A stretch of 64,000 nucleotides of DNA from positions 1,540,153-1,604,152 of the forward strand of contig NZ_JAINWA010000001.1 in assembly GCF_021021555.1 (NCBI RefSeq), written 5' to 3'. The notes beneath the pieces are model-generated. The model was not told the origin of the DNA, ran no database searches, and was given only the letters and a program-made list of their open reading frames with translations. The DNA comes from Teretinema zuelzerae (lineage in GTDB: Bacteria; Spirochaetota; Spirochaetia; Treponematales; Treponemataceae). Positions 25,498-34,758 of the stretch are shown here, in pieces; position 1 is the stretch's first letter, and every line of letters begins with the position of its first letter. The position numbers and the translations under genes are program-made.

Positions 25498-25752
25498 ATG
25501 ACTGTTCGGGATTATTCTGTTACGGTGCACAGGTCACTTATGCAGCGTGACCTTGTACTGGGTATTCCCTCGATGGGGATGCTCATTCTATTGCTGTTAG
25601 GTGTATTTACTATGTATATCCTAAAGCAATACTACTTTGGTGTCATAATTGCCGCTTTGTACATTGCAATGCGAATAATGACAAAAAAAGATCCCTATCT
25701 TATCGACATTCTCATCGAACACGTCAATCAAAAGGACTATCTGGTGCCATGA
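25498..25752 (+). CDS. virB3: VirB3-type membrane protein
   Basis: 84 residues. It begins with a basic stretch (V-H-R-S-L-M-Q-R-D-L-V-L-G-I-P) and has two close membrane segments, then D-P-Y-L-I-D-I-L. This is the VirB3 layout. It is one base from virB2 and precedes virB4, the usual order. Confidence 0.85.
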   Translation: MTVRDYSVTVHRSLMQRDLVLGIPSMGMLILLLLGVFTMYILKQYYFGVIIAALYIAMRIMTKKDPYLIDILIEHVNQKDYLVP

Positions 25753-25760
25753 ACACCCTT

Positions 25761-25790
25761 GTGAGCCATTCCATTATCGGAATGGCTCAC
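25761..25790 (+). promoter_or_regulatory. Perfect 12-bp hairpin between virB3 and virB4
   Basis: GTGAGCCATTCC and its reverse complement enclose ATTATC. No T-run follows, so it is not a standard terminator. It may set message decay or processing, to balance pilin and ATPase amounts. Confidence 0.6.
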
Positions 25791-25839
25791 AGTAGTCCGC
25801 ATTAGAGAGCGAAAAAGGAAAAAGGAGATACGCAATCAT

Positions 25840-28284
25840 ATGGCACAAAATGGAATACCTACAAATGCAGATTATTGGAGCCGTCACTTACCATGGCGAT
25901 ATCTATCGAGTAGCGTAGAAGGAGTCGTTGTTCAGAAAGACGGACTTCTCCAGCGTAGTTTTGCCTTTCGAGGACCCGACCTTGAGTCCTCTGCCGCCTT
26001 TTATATCAATGATCTTTCTCTTCATTTGAGCAATTCAGTGAAACGTCTTGGTTCTGGTTGGGCTATTCAAATGGAAGTTCAACGGTTTTCAACACAAGAA
26101 TACCCCGGAGGAAAGTTTACGAATCTCGCTCCGTATCTAATTGATAAAGAACGAGAAGAAGCTTTTCGATCTTTCGGAAAGCACTTTGAATCTTCATACT
26201 ATTTAACCTTCACATATCGGCCTCCGAGAGAAATCACAAAAAAAGCAACAAATCTCTTTTATACTGAAACTGGACACAGTAACTCTCTTGAAGAAGACAT
26301 TTCCTATTTTGAAACCACTACAGATGATATCGTTGGAATCCTCGCAACTAAAATACTCATCGCTCCTTTGAGTGATTCTCAGACCTGTGAATATCTTCAT
26401 TCAACTATATCTAATAATAGGCATTCCTTAACTCTGCCCGATAATCCTTTTTTTATTGATCGACTTCTTCCGGATGAAGTCCTTGATATTGGGCTTACTA
26501 TGAAATTAGGGGAGAACTATATACCAGTAATTGGTATTGTCGATTTTCCTCAGAGTACGTATCCGGCTATATTCGACAAGCTCAATAAGGCAAAATTGGA
26601 GTATCGATGGAGCACACGATATATCTGTCTTGATAAAGAGGAAGCGATAAAGAAGACTGAAAAAGCTCAACAAAACCATCGTGGTAATCAGGTTGGTTGG
26701 TTCCAATCCTTTATTGCTTCTGCAACAAAGGAGCCACCAAAGCAAATAAACGGTGGCGCGATTGTGAAGGAAGAAGACGCTGCTGCCGCTCAGATTGCTC
26801 TTGATACAGATGAAGTCTCTCTTGGCCTGTATACCTCAAATATAATGGTATGGGATACAGATTTAAAAAAAGCACATAAGAAGGCTCAAGAAGTCAAAAA
26901 ACTGGTTCAGAGTGTTGGTTTTGTAGCAAAGGAAGAGACCTTTAATGCATTCGAAGCATGGAAATCTATGATGCCAGGGGATGTTGTTAGTAATATCCGC
27001 TCCCTTCCGGTTGTATCAAGTAATTTTAGTCATGTAGTACCTTTGTCTGCAATCTGGGCAGGAATGATTGAAAATGAACATGCAGGTAATGTAAGCGGAA
27101 TTGATCTACCTCATGTTACTTGCTCGACTCAAGATGGGACTCCCTTTTTTCTTAGCTTAAATCCTCGTGATGTTGGCCATACAATCATACTTGGACCGAC
27201 AGGAGCTGGAAAATCAACGCTTCTTAACCTTCTAGAATTACAGTTCTTCAAATATACTGACAGCCAGGTAATCGTACTTGATAAAGGACGATCTGCCAGA
27301 CAGCCAACCATGGCCTTCGGTGGTCGCTACTATGAGCCGGGAACGAATGGTGTGTGTTTTCAACCGTTAGCACACCTTGAAACAATTCTTGATCGTACCT
27401 GGGCAACTGAATGGATTGAGTCTCTAGTAGAAATTCAAGGAGTAACAGTCACTCCTTCGATGAGTAGTGCTATTACCGATGCAATTGAACGAATGGCCAG
27501 TATTCCAAAGTCGAAGCGAACGATTACTACTTTTTGTCAAAGTGTTAACTATCTTGATCCTGAAACTAAACAACCGTTACTACGCGAAACATTACGTCCG
27601 TATCAACTTGGCGGTAAGTATGGAGCAATATTTGATGCTTCCTCCACTTCAATCTCCCTTGATAGCCGGTATATTACACTTGAAATGGAATATCTCATGC
27701 AAATGGGAGAATCGTGTGTAGCTCCAGCTATATCATATATTTTCCATTACATAGAAAGCCTCTTTACTGGCCGTCTTACGTTGCTTGTCCTTGATGAAGC
27801 ATGGCTTTTTCTTCGTCATCCAATATTCAGAGCAAAGATCGAAGAGTGGCTCAAAACACTCCGAAAGAAGAATGTTTTTGTTGTATTTGCTACACAGGAT
27901 GTTGCTGATGCAGTTAATTCGTCCTTGTGTTCAACGATCATACAACAGTGCCATACAAAGATTTTCCTTGCAGATCCGGAGGCTGAAACACCGGCCATGC
28001 ATCATGCCTATTCTACCTTTGGTCTTACTGATGCAGAAATCAGCTCTCTTTCTCATGGGATAATGAAACAAGACTACTTATACACCTCAACGATGGGAAG
28101 TAGAAAGTTTCAGCTTGATCTGAAGCGTGATAGCATTACACTCGCACTTATAGGAACTCCAGATCATGAACTTCTTGATAAGCTTGTCGCTGAACATGGA
28201 GACGAGAGTGGATACGAATATGCTGCTGATATCTTGAAGGCAAAAGGACTCGATTATTCACGGTACATGAAGGAGAGTGCGTAA
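25840..28284 (+). CDS. virB4: VirB4-type secretion ATPase
   Basis: 814 residues, standard for VirB4/TrbE. The N-terminal half is the CagE/TrbE domain. Walker A is near residues 451-460 (G-P-T-G-A-G-K-S-T) and Walker B near 647-653 (L-L-V-L-D-E-A-W). The F-V-V-F-A-T-Q-D motif follows. It powers pilus assembly and substrate transfer. AAAGGAG lies upstream of the start. Confidence 0.96.
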   Translation: MAQNGIPTNADYWSRHLPWRYLSSSVEGVVVQKDGLLQRSFAFRGPDLESSAAFYINDLSLHLSNSVKRLGSGWAIQMEVQRFSTQEYPGGKFTNLAPYLIDKEREEAFRSFGKHFESSYYLTFTYRPPREITKKATNLFYTETGHSNSLEEDISYFETTTDDIVGILATKILIAPLSDSQTCEYLHSTISNNRHSLTLPDNPFFIDRLLPDEVLDIGLTMKLGENYIPVIGIVDFPQSTYPAIFDKLNKAKLEYRWSTRYICLDKEEAIKKTEKAQQNHRGNQVGWFQSFIASATKEPPKQINGGAIVKEEDAAAAQIALDTDEVSLGLYTSNIMVWDTDLKKAHKKAQEVKKLVQSVGFVAKEETFNAFEAWKSMMPGDVVSNIRSLPVVSSNFSHVVPLSAIWAGMIENEHAGNVSGIDLPHVTCSTQDGTPFFLSLNPRDVGHTIILGPTGAGKSTLLNLLELQFFKYTDSQVIVLDKGRSARQPTMAFGGRYYEPGTNGVCFQPLAHLETILDRTWATEWIESLVEIQGVTVTPSMSSAITDAIERMASIPKSKRTITTFCQSVNYLDPETKQPLLRETLRPYQLGGKYGAIFDASSTSISLDSRYITLEMEYLMQMGESCVAPAISYIFHYIESLFTGRLTLLVLDEAWLFLRHPIFRAKIEEWLKTLRKKNVFVVFATQDVADAVNSSLCSTIIQQCHTKIFLADPEAETPAMHHAYSTFGLTDAEISSLSHGIMKQDYLYTSTMGSRKFQLDLKRDSITLALIGTPDHELLDKLVAEHGDESGYEYAADILKAKGLDYSRYMKESA

Positions 28285-29064
28285 ATGAAGAATACGGTAT
28301 TAAGAGTAGTACATGGCGTGTGCCTGTTGGTATTTTTCTGTAGTCCTCTGAGAGCAAATGCGCCAGTAATCGATATGGCACATATTCTTGAAACAGTTCA
28401 TAACGGATATCAAATGTACCAGTCTGTATTGAACTCGATAAAGCAGGTTGAGTACGCCTATGTAACCACTCAGGCACAATTGAAGCAATTACAGCAATTG
28501 GATATGAGCGAGATTAAGTCATTTAGCGATGCTGTCTCTTATGTTGATAAACAAATTGATTTTGTGAGAAAGACAGAGAATCGGTTTAAAGCAATCAGTG
28601 TTGAAGTCGGTGGGAAGAAAGTCCCGATAAGTCAATTCTATAGACTCCCAGGCGAAGCAATTGACATGGTTGAAAATGATATGACCTCAGATATGAGTGA
28701 TTGGGAAAAAGCAAGAGCGTGGAGTCACTATGGTCTTAATCCTGCTAACTATGCATATGCGGTTGCATGGAAAGGCAGAATTAATGAGGCAGCAAAGCAA
28801 ATGACTGTTATCGGAGATGTAATCGAAGAAAACAATAAGGTTGCTGCACAGGAGATGGATGCAATAATGAAAGAAGCAGAGAAATCTGAAAGTAATCTGG
28901 CTGTCTTACAATCCCTGACTGCGCTCATGCAAATACTTATTGGCCAACAAATGGAAGCGAACCGTATTAACGCGTTAAATGTTCGTTATCAGGCTGATAA
29001 AGATATCGCAGCTGATATGCCTGTTCAACAAAAAGGTCGCTTTTCAAAAGATTGGATCGAATAA
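28285..29064 (+). CDS. virB5: VirB5/TrbJ-like pilus-tip protein
   Basis: 259 residues with a signal peptide (to about residue 25, A-N-A). The rest is almost all helical with Q-rich coiled segments (T-Q-A-Q-L-K-Q-L-Q-Q-L) and a late L-Q-S-L-T-A-L-M-Q-I-L-I-G-Q-Q stretch, as in TrbJ/VirB5 proteins. It starts directly at the virB4 stop. It would cap the pilus and touch recipient cells. Confidence 0.8.
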   Translation: MKNTVLRVVHGVCLLVFFCSPLRANAPVIDMAHILETVHNGYQMYQSVLNSIKQVEYAYVTTQAQLKQLQQLDMSEIKSFSDAVSYVDKQIDFVRKTENRFKAISVEVGGKKVPISQFYRLPGEAIDMVENDMTSDMSDWEKARAWSHYGLNPANYAYAVAWKGRINEAAKQMTVIGDVIEENNKVAAQEMDAIMKEAEKSESNLAVLQSLTALMQILIGQQMEANRINALNVRYQADKDIAADMPVQQKGRFSKDWIE

Positions 29065-29110
29065 ATAAGTTAAAGAGGATTGAGCCGTCAGTTTAGACGG
29101 CTGGATAGAA

Positions 29111-29848
29111 TCAAAAATGATAAATTGTAGAAGGATCAGTCTTCCAGAAACCTTTTTCAAATGAATATAACTGAATAGAATTTTTATTGACAGTTGCAAC
29201 GATAATATTTCCCAGAACATTTGTCAAAGAAATACCGGTACAACCAACCGGTAAAGTCAAATTAGCAGAGGGATCAGACTTCCAGGAACCTTTTTCAAAG
29301 GAATAGAAACGAACAGTATTTTCATTAACAGTTGCGACAACAATATTTCCTAGAACACTTGTCAAAGAAACATCGGAACAACCAACCGGTAAAGTCAAAT
29401 TAACAGAGGGATCAGACTTCCAAGAATCTTTTTCAAAGGAAAAGAAACGAACAATGTTTCCATCAACGGTTGCGACAACAATATTTCCTAGAACACTTGT
29501 CAAAGAAACATCGGAACAACCAACCGGTAAAGTCAAATTAGCAGAGGGATCAGACTTCCAAGAATCCTTTTCAAAGGAAAAGAAACGAACAATGTTTCCA
29601 TCAACGGTTGCGACAACAATATTTCCTAGAACACTTGTCAAAGAAACATCGGAACAACCAACCGGTAAAGTCAAATTAGCAGAGGGATCAGACTTCCAAG
29701 AATCCTTTTCAAAGGAAAAGAAGCGAACAATTTCATCATTAACAGTTGCAACTAGTTCTGTACTAATAAAAAGAGGTGTTGAGTAATTTTCTGTAAAACT
29801 CATATATCCAGTAAGAATAAATATCAGAAGCATAAATATTTTTTTCAT
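29111..29848 (-). CDS. Exported repeat protein inserted in the secretion operon
   Basis: 245 residues. A signal peptide (about 1-20) is followed by near-identical 46-residue repeats, one unit per 138 bp, beginning at about residues 38, 84, 130 and 176 with a partial unit before. Each unit has L-P-V-G-C-S-D-V-S-L-T and F-S-F-E-K-D-S-W-K-S-D-P. The size and strand pattern suggest a beta-propeller-like surface or periplasmic protein. It is the only minus-strand gene among the vir genes and has its own promoter, so it looks like cargo. Function unknown. Confidence 0.75.
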   Translation of the reverse strand: MKKIFMLLIFILTGYMSFTENYSTPLFISTELVATVNDEIVRFFSFEKDSWKSDPSANLTLPVGCSDVSLTSVLGNIVVATVDGNIVRFFSFEKDSWKSDPSANLTLPVGCSDVSLTSVLGNIVVATVDGNIVRFFSFEKDSWKSDPSVNLTLPVGCSDVSLTSVLGNIVVATVNENTVRFYSFEKGSWKSDPSANLTLPVGCTGISLTNVLGNIIVATVNKNSIQLYSFEKGFWKTDPSTIYHF

Positions 29849-29867
29849 CTACATCTCCTTACTAAAA

Positions 29868-29897
29868 AGTATAACACTTCTAGACACTGAAAAACAA
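29868..29897 (-). promoter_or_regulatory. Sigma-70-type promoter for the repeat protein
   Basis: TTGTTT (29892-29897) and TATACT (29868-29873) are separated by 18 bases on the minus strand. AAGGAG follows before the start codon. Confidence 0.6.
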
Positions 29898-29981
29898 GGT
29901 AAGTTAAGGATTCCCTTAATTAAATATAACTATAGAACAGGAGTTATCGGATGCAAAAGCACAAAAGGCACAGGAGGACAA

Positions 29982-31571
29982 ATGGAACCAAAATGGCTTG
30001 ATGCCCCATTCTTTACCTTGTTAGAGGACTTTTCCAGTCTTCAAGGGTATTTCATGGGACAAGCGATGTTTATTGCAAAAATTATCCTAACACTTAATCT
30101 TGGGTTTATCGCGATTAAGTATATTGCTAAAGGTGAAGGATTATCAGAGCAGTTAATCAAGACATTCACATCTGTGATTTTCTTCTTAATTTTCATTAAT
30201 GCTTATCCCTTAATGATTCAAGGTATAAACAGAATTATCTATGCCTGGAGTTATGGTTCAAGCTACGGGAAGGTTGCCGCGATGATCCAGAAAACTACTT
30301 CTGATGGCGAGGCAACTGAGTTCTGGGAAAAGAAAGCAAACGACCCTGATGCATATTCAGACATCATTAAAGTATTGGAAGAAGAAACTGGGAAAGGTAA
30401 TGTCGCAAAAAAGTATGTGCTTGATATCTTTGATAAAGGCTCTGATAAACGTCCGGGTATGTTCATAAGACCAAACGCGGTTATGCGCCTACTGATGCTT
30501 ACCTTTGAAAATATCTGGAGCAAAGCACTTGTTTGCTTAAGTGTAAGTGTGGTTCCACCAAAAGGTCCTGATATCGGAGGTTTTACATTACTTGCACTTG
30601 CTTCACTTGCGGTTCTTCTTGGTGGAATATTCTGTTCCATTCAATATTTCATTGGTGCAATTGAATTTACACTTATCACAAGTGTTGGATGTATTATGCT
30701 TCCCTTCATGCTCTGGGATGGAACAAAGTTCCTTACAGAGAAACTGGTGGGAGCAATAGTCGGTCAGGCGTTAAAACTTCTCTTTGTAACCCTTACGTTC
30801 ATGCTCGCAATAAATGGGTTTCTTGCGCTCATGGTTCGACCCTTTGATAACTTCATCGACCAGACGATCTATACGCTATTCACCATCTTCCTTCATTGGC
30901 TTCTTTGCCAAAACGGCCCCGCCCTTGCGACAGCTCTGTTGACCGGTACGCCTCAATTATCAATGGCTGAAGGTCTTCGGACTGCTGCCTCTATGGCAGG
31001 AGCCGCCGCAGCCGGTGGAGCTGCCGTTAAGGGTGCAGCTTCTGCTGGAGTCAAAACCGCTGTACAAGGGAAAGCAGCGGTTGATCAGGCTGTTGGTGCT
31101 GGAAAGGCTGCCGCCGCTGATGGGAAAGGAAAGCTTGGCTCAATTGCAGCAGGTGCGCGCTCGATGGGTGATTCTGCCAAAGAGTCTGTGAAGTCCGGTG
31201 TTCATGGACTTGCAAAAAGTCTTACGAATGGTAAAGGAGGAGGCGGAAGTAATAGTGGCGGCGGAAATCGATTCTCATCTCTTGAGGCTCGGAACAAACC
31301 AAAAGAAGATGGGAATCGGAAAACAAGCGGTGAATTTGCTCAGGAGAATAAAGCAAAAGGAGCGGAACGATATGCACAACATAAGCAAGAAACTAAAAAT
31401 GCTGAATCTTCTGCATGGAAAGCACAAATAGGCGGAATGCAAAAACCTGTTCAGCAAGATACCAAAAAGTATGACGGTGGAACTCCGTTAGGACAACAAT
31501 CCCCACAACGTACTACACCACCTACACCACCTACACCACCATCTGGAGGAAATAATGGCAAGTCATCATAA
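29982..31571 (+). CDS. virB6: VirB6/TrbL-type membrane channel protein
   Basis: 529 residues. Six or more membrane segments lie between residues 25 and 330. After these comes a long Ala/Gly-rich and then charged, Pro-rich tail (about 340-529, with repeated P-P-T-P). This layout is common in VirB6/TrbL. AGGAGG lies 4 bases before the ATG. The gene overlaps virB8 by 17 bases. Confidence 0.85.
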   Translation: MEPKWLDAPFFTLLEDFSSLQGYFMGQAMFIAKIILTLNLGFIAIKYIAKGEGLSEQLIKTFTSVIFFLIFINAYPLMIQGINRIIYAWSYGSSYGKVAAMIQKTTSDGEATEFWEKKANDPDAYSDIIKVLEEETGKGNVAKKYVLDIFDKGSDKRPGMFIRPNAVMRLLMLTFENIWSKALVCLSVSVVPPKGPDIGGFTLLALASLAVLLGGIFCSIQYFIGAIEFTLITSVGCIMLPFMLWDGTKFLTEKLVGAIVGQALKLLFVTLTFMLAINGFLALMVRPFDNFIDQTIYTLFTIFLHWLLCQNGPALATALLTGTPQLSMAEGLRTAASMAGAAAAGGAAVKGAASAGVKTAVQGKAAVDQAVGAGKAAAADGKGKLGSIAAGARSMGDSAKESVKSGVHGLAKSLTNGKGGGGSNSGGGNRFSSLEARNKPKEDGNRKTSGEFAQENKAKGAERYAQHKQETKNAESSAWKAQIGGMQKPVQQDTKKYDGGTPLGQQSPQRTTPPTPPTPPSGGNNGKSS

Positions 31572-32253
31572 GAAAGTAATCTACACAGAATTTGATATTG
31601 ATAACCCTATGAAGCGAAATGAAAAACTATACTGCGATTTAGTGGCTCGGGAGAGTAAAGGCAAAAAAGAGTGGCTTATTATAGCGATAGTGGAACTCGC
31701 TGTGATCATTGTTCTTGCAGTGTCACTGTCATGGGCAATGACACTACCGAAGAAGATCCCGGTTGTAATTACTGTTCTACCATGGGGCGAAGCAAAATAT
31801 GTAGGGGATGTATCCAGCTATTCCTATCAAACGATGAACATCCCTGAAAGCGCATATATCTACCAGGTGGAAACATTCCTCCAAAACTTACGTACGCTTC
31901 CCACCGATGGAGAAGTTCTCACTTCAAATATCAGCTCCCTCTATAACATCATTACTCCTTCCTGTGCAGATCGAATGACCCCTGCAATCCGTGAGGATAA
32001 TCCCTTCGCAGATATTGGATTCAAGAAGCGAGTAGTAACAATAGAATCGACAATACGGGTATCAGGTAGTACCTATCAAGTTGATTTTATTGAAACTGTA
32101 ACCGGACGGGGAGCGGGAACTAAACGTTTCCGCGCATTGGTTACGACAACCCGGAAGACGCCGCCCAAGAAAGCAGAAAAACTCAATCCACTAGGTATTT
32201 ACATCGAAGAATACAATCTCACTGAAATCACTCGCATACAAGGAGCACAGTAA
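31555..32253 (+). CDS. virB8: VirB8-type inner membrane protein
   Basis: 232 residues. A short cytoplasmic N terminus, one membrane helix (about 40-62) and a periplasmic NTF2-like domain ending with Y-I-E-E-Y-N-L-T. It nucleates the channel. The stop overlaps the virB9 start (TAATG). Confidence 0.85.
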   Translation: MASHHKKVIYTEFDIDNPMKRNEKLYCDLVARESKGKKEWLIIAIVELAVIIVLAVSLSWAMTLPKKIPVVITVLPWGEAKYVGDVSSYSYQTMNIPESAYIYQVETFLQNLRTLPTDGEVLTSNISSLYNIITPSCADRMTPAIREDNPFADIGFKKRVVTIESTIRVSGSTYQVDFIETVTGRGAGTKRFRALVTTTRKTPPKKAEKLNPLGIYIEEYNLTEITRIQGAQ

Positions 32254-33233
32254 TGTACAAAAGACATGAGATCCGCGCCATTTTTTTACTCGCTATCAGT
32301 ATTATTCTGGGAGTTTCCTGTAAAACAATGGACATGGAGCCGAGAAACGAAGTTGTCAAAGACAAACTTGTTGAAATGGAAGAAAAGAGCGAAGAAGAAG
32401 TTGCAGTTGAAGAACTGAAAGCCTCCATCGATGTTCAAAATCAAATAGTCTATGTTGATCGCCCTGTGTATATTCCGACTCCTGAGCCAGCGGTAAAACG
32501 GACTACCGGTCTTGATTCAGTCAAACAATCTACTGAAGAGGGAACTATCAAACCAACTGAGTACTCACACGCAGCGAGAATCTATGATTATGATCCAGAT
32601 CAGGTGTATGAAGTATATTGTCAGATACTACGCACAACAGATATACACCTACAGCCCGGTGAGATAGTCATCGATAGTCCATTTGTTTCAGATACCGAGC
32701 GATGGATTATTGGTGCAGGTGTTAATCAGCAGAACAATGTTGTCGTTCAACATATCTATGTTAAACCGAAACAGGCCGGACTTGATGCCACACTCATCAT
32801 AAATACAAATATGAGAGTATACCATGTGGTTTTAAGAAGTTATTCAAACGTGTATATGCCTATTGTGAAATGGAAATATCACAATCAAGGGATGCCACAG
32901 ATCTTTGCTAAAGACATAACCAAAGAAATTCAAGTAGCAACAGAAATGGATACAATAGATCCACGCTTTCTATCATTCGACTACAAGATTACTTTCAATG
33001 TTTTCAAGAAACCTCGATGGATTCCAACAAGAGTCTATGATGATGGAAAGAAGACCTATATAACCTTCGGTGAAGAAGTCTTACAGATGGAATTACCAGG
33101 GATCTTTGAAAATAAGGCCGACGTGGTAAATTATCGCCCACAGGGGAATTTGATTGTCATTGATAAGCTTATCGAGCGTGTGACAGTCAAGTACAAAAAA
33201 GAGCGAATTACAATCGAGAAGAAAAAGGGGTAA
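32253..33233 (+). CDS. virB9: VirB9-type protein with its own lipoprotein signal
   Basis: 326 residues. A signal peptide ends in a lipobox (L-G-V-S-C), giving a lipid-modified VirB9. Residues 35-110 are charged and Pro-rich. The C-terminal half holds the VirB9 beta-domain, including K-P-R-W-I-P-T-R-V-Y-D-D-G-K-K-T-Y-I, the known D-D-G motif. In the standard system the lipid anchor is on VirB7, which is missing here, so this protein may do both jobs. Confidence 0.85.
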   Translation: MYKRHEIRAIFLLAISIILGVSCKTMDMEPRNEVVKDKLVEMEEKSEEEVAVEELKASIDVQNQIVYVDRPVYIPTPEPAVKRTTGLDSVKQSTEEGTIKPTEYSHAARIYDYDPDQVYEVYCQILRTTDIHLQPGEIVIDSPFVSDTERWIIGAGVNQQNNVVVQHIYVKPKQAGLDATLIINTNMRVYHVVLRSYSNVYMPIVKWKYHNQGMPQIFAKDITKEIQVATEMDTIDPRFLSFDYKITFNVFKKPRWIPTRVYDDGKKTYITFGEEVLQMELPGIFENKADVVNYRPQGNLIVIDKLIERVTVKYKKERITIEKKKG

Positions 33234-33236
33234 GTA

Positions 33237-34595
33237 ATGAGTCAATATGACGAGGAAACCGGCCTTGTTCTTTCGGATGAAGATGAAATTGCACGAGAAG
33301 CAGCGCTGGAAGAAGAAAAAGGTACCGAAGATGTTTCTTCAGAAAAAGATGGTGCTTCAGTTGAGCCGAAAACAGTTGTTCCGAGGATTAACAAAAAACT
33401 CATTTTGTTGTTGGCCGGTGGGCTTGCTTCCCTCATCGTTGTTGTTTCGATTATCTCCCCTTCTGAGAGCAAAAAAAAGAAGAAGATGGAAGACGGCGTC
33501 GCTTCTGAATTGAATGTCCCTGACTTTTCTGTGCAACCTAAGCCCTACGAGGAACGTACGGAAATACGCAATTCGTCTCCTCCGGCCATTCAGGAAGAGA
33601 GTCCGGTGTATATACCTCCCACTCAGCAAACGAAAAAGTCACAACCGACAGGTGGTGGAAGACCGGCTCAAGTAGATGAAAGTGCGTTGAATGCCTATGG
33701 ATCTGCAATTATACCAGTGGTTCAAGGAAGACTTCTCGGCCAAGAAACTCAAGGAGCGTATAGGGGAAATTCTCAAGGACAAGACCCGTTAATGCAAACC
33801 ATCTCTGCTTTTGGTTCTGTTCCCATGGGTCAGGACGAATATACGGCACATCGGATCGCGGCTCTTGGGGGAATTGGCTCCTCTGGCGGCACAGGAAGTG
33901 GAGAATCGATGGGATACCGTGAACAGAATATGCAAGACGACAAGCAATCGTTTTATAGTTCTGGCCGAGAGGATGAGGCAACGGGGTATTTTATCGGAAA
34001 TGATACTCTGTGGAATGGATCAATAATTCCTGGTGTTCTTATTACCGGTATAAACACTGACCTTCCGGGTGATATTCAGGCACGAGTAACTGAAAACATC
34101 TATGATTCACTGACAGGCAAGAAACTTCTCATCCCTCAAGGAAGCATACTGATTGCATCGTATAATTCTTCTGTTTCTTTTGCACAAAGCCGTGTTCAGA
34201 TAGCCTGGAACACGTTAATCCGGCCGGATGGATTTCAGGTTTCACTTGGGAATATGAATGGCGTAGATGATAAAGGATATTCAGGAACCAAAGGCAAGGT
34301 TGATGAGCATCTTTTCCAGTACGTGAAAGCGATGGGGATTATTTCAGCATTTACATTGGTTAATGGTGAGTTTGCTGCAACTATGGCTACTACTCAAAAT
34401 GAGACAGCACAGAATCTCATAGCTGCAAACCAGAATGTCATTAACCAACTGGGAGCCAAAATTATTGATCGAACAATGAATATTCAACCGACACTTACGG
34501 TGAAAAGCGGAACAAAGATCAATATTATGCTTAATAAAAATATTCGCCTTCCACCTGTTTCATCTCCACCTGTTACATCTGTATATAAAAGATGA
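33237..34595 (+). CDS. virB10: VirB10/TrbI-type channel protein
   Basis: 452 residues. A charged cytoplasmic N terminus, one membrane helix (about 53-72), a Pro-rich linker, and the TrbI-like beta-barrel domain with I-P-G-V-L-I-T-G-I-N-T-D-L-P-G and L-I-P-Q-G-S-I-L-I-A. It spans both membranes and links ATP use to the outer pore. It is followed by a hairpin. Confidence 0.92.
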   Translation: MSQYDEETGLVLSDEDEIAREAALEEEKGTEDVSSEKDGASVEPKTVVPRINKKLILLLAGGLASLIVVVSIISPSESKKKKKMEDGVASELNVPDFSVQPKPYEERTEIRNSSPPAIQEESPVYIPPTQQTKKSQPTGGGRPAQVDESALNAYGSAIIPVVQGRLLGQETQGAYRGNSQGQDPLMQTISAFGSVPMGQDEYTAHRIAALGGIGSSGGTGSGESMGYREQNMQDDKQSFYSSGREDEATGYFIGNDTLWNGSIIPGVLITGINTDLPGDIQARVTENIYDSLTGKKLLIPQGSILIASYNSSVSFAQSRVQIAWNTLIRPDGFQVSLGNMNGVDDKGYSGTKGKVDEHLFQYVKAMGIISAFTLVNGEFAATMATTQNETAQNLIAANQNVINQLGAKIIDRTMNIQPTLTVKSGTKINIMLNKNIRLPPVSSPPVTSVYKR

Positions 34596-34601
34596 TGCGT
34601 A

Positions 34602-34631
34602 AAGGCCGCTGATACAGGCGGTCTTCTGTAT
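34602..34631 (+). terminator. Hairpin ending the secretion operon
   Basis: AAGGCCGC (34602-34609) pairs with GCGGTCTT (34618-34625) with one G-T pair. The T-run after it is short (CTTCTGTATT), so termination may be partial. Confidence 0.5.
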
Positions 34632-34703
34632 TCTAGTAACGACAATCACATATTTCCTTCTATTATCCTCACCTTTTTTTGATTTCTCTTTAGAAACACA
34701 GAA

Positions 34704-34727
34704 TATAAAGAGTCTTCACTCTTTATA
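34704..34727 (+). promoter_or_regulatory. Palindrome overlapping the likely -10 box of the adhesin gene
   Basis: A perfect 10-bp inverted repeat, TATAAAGAGT with its reverse complement around CTTC. TATAAA would be the -10, with TGATTT 18 bases upstream as a weak -35. It could be an operator or a 5' leader hairpin. Confidence 0.5.
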
Positions 34728-34758
34728 CATACATGTTTGAACAAAAGGAGTTCACCGT

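Noticed and set aside
29241..29720. Regular 138-bp repeats as a CRISPR or satellite
   Set aside because: They are in-frame 46-codon units of one exported protein with a signal peptide, promoter and ribosome site. The plus-strand frame 29454-29786 is only its shadow.
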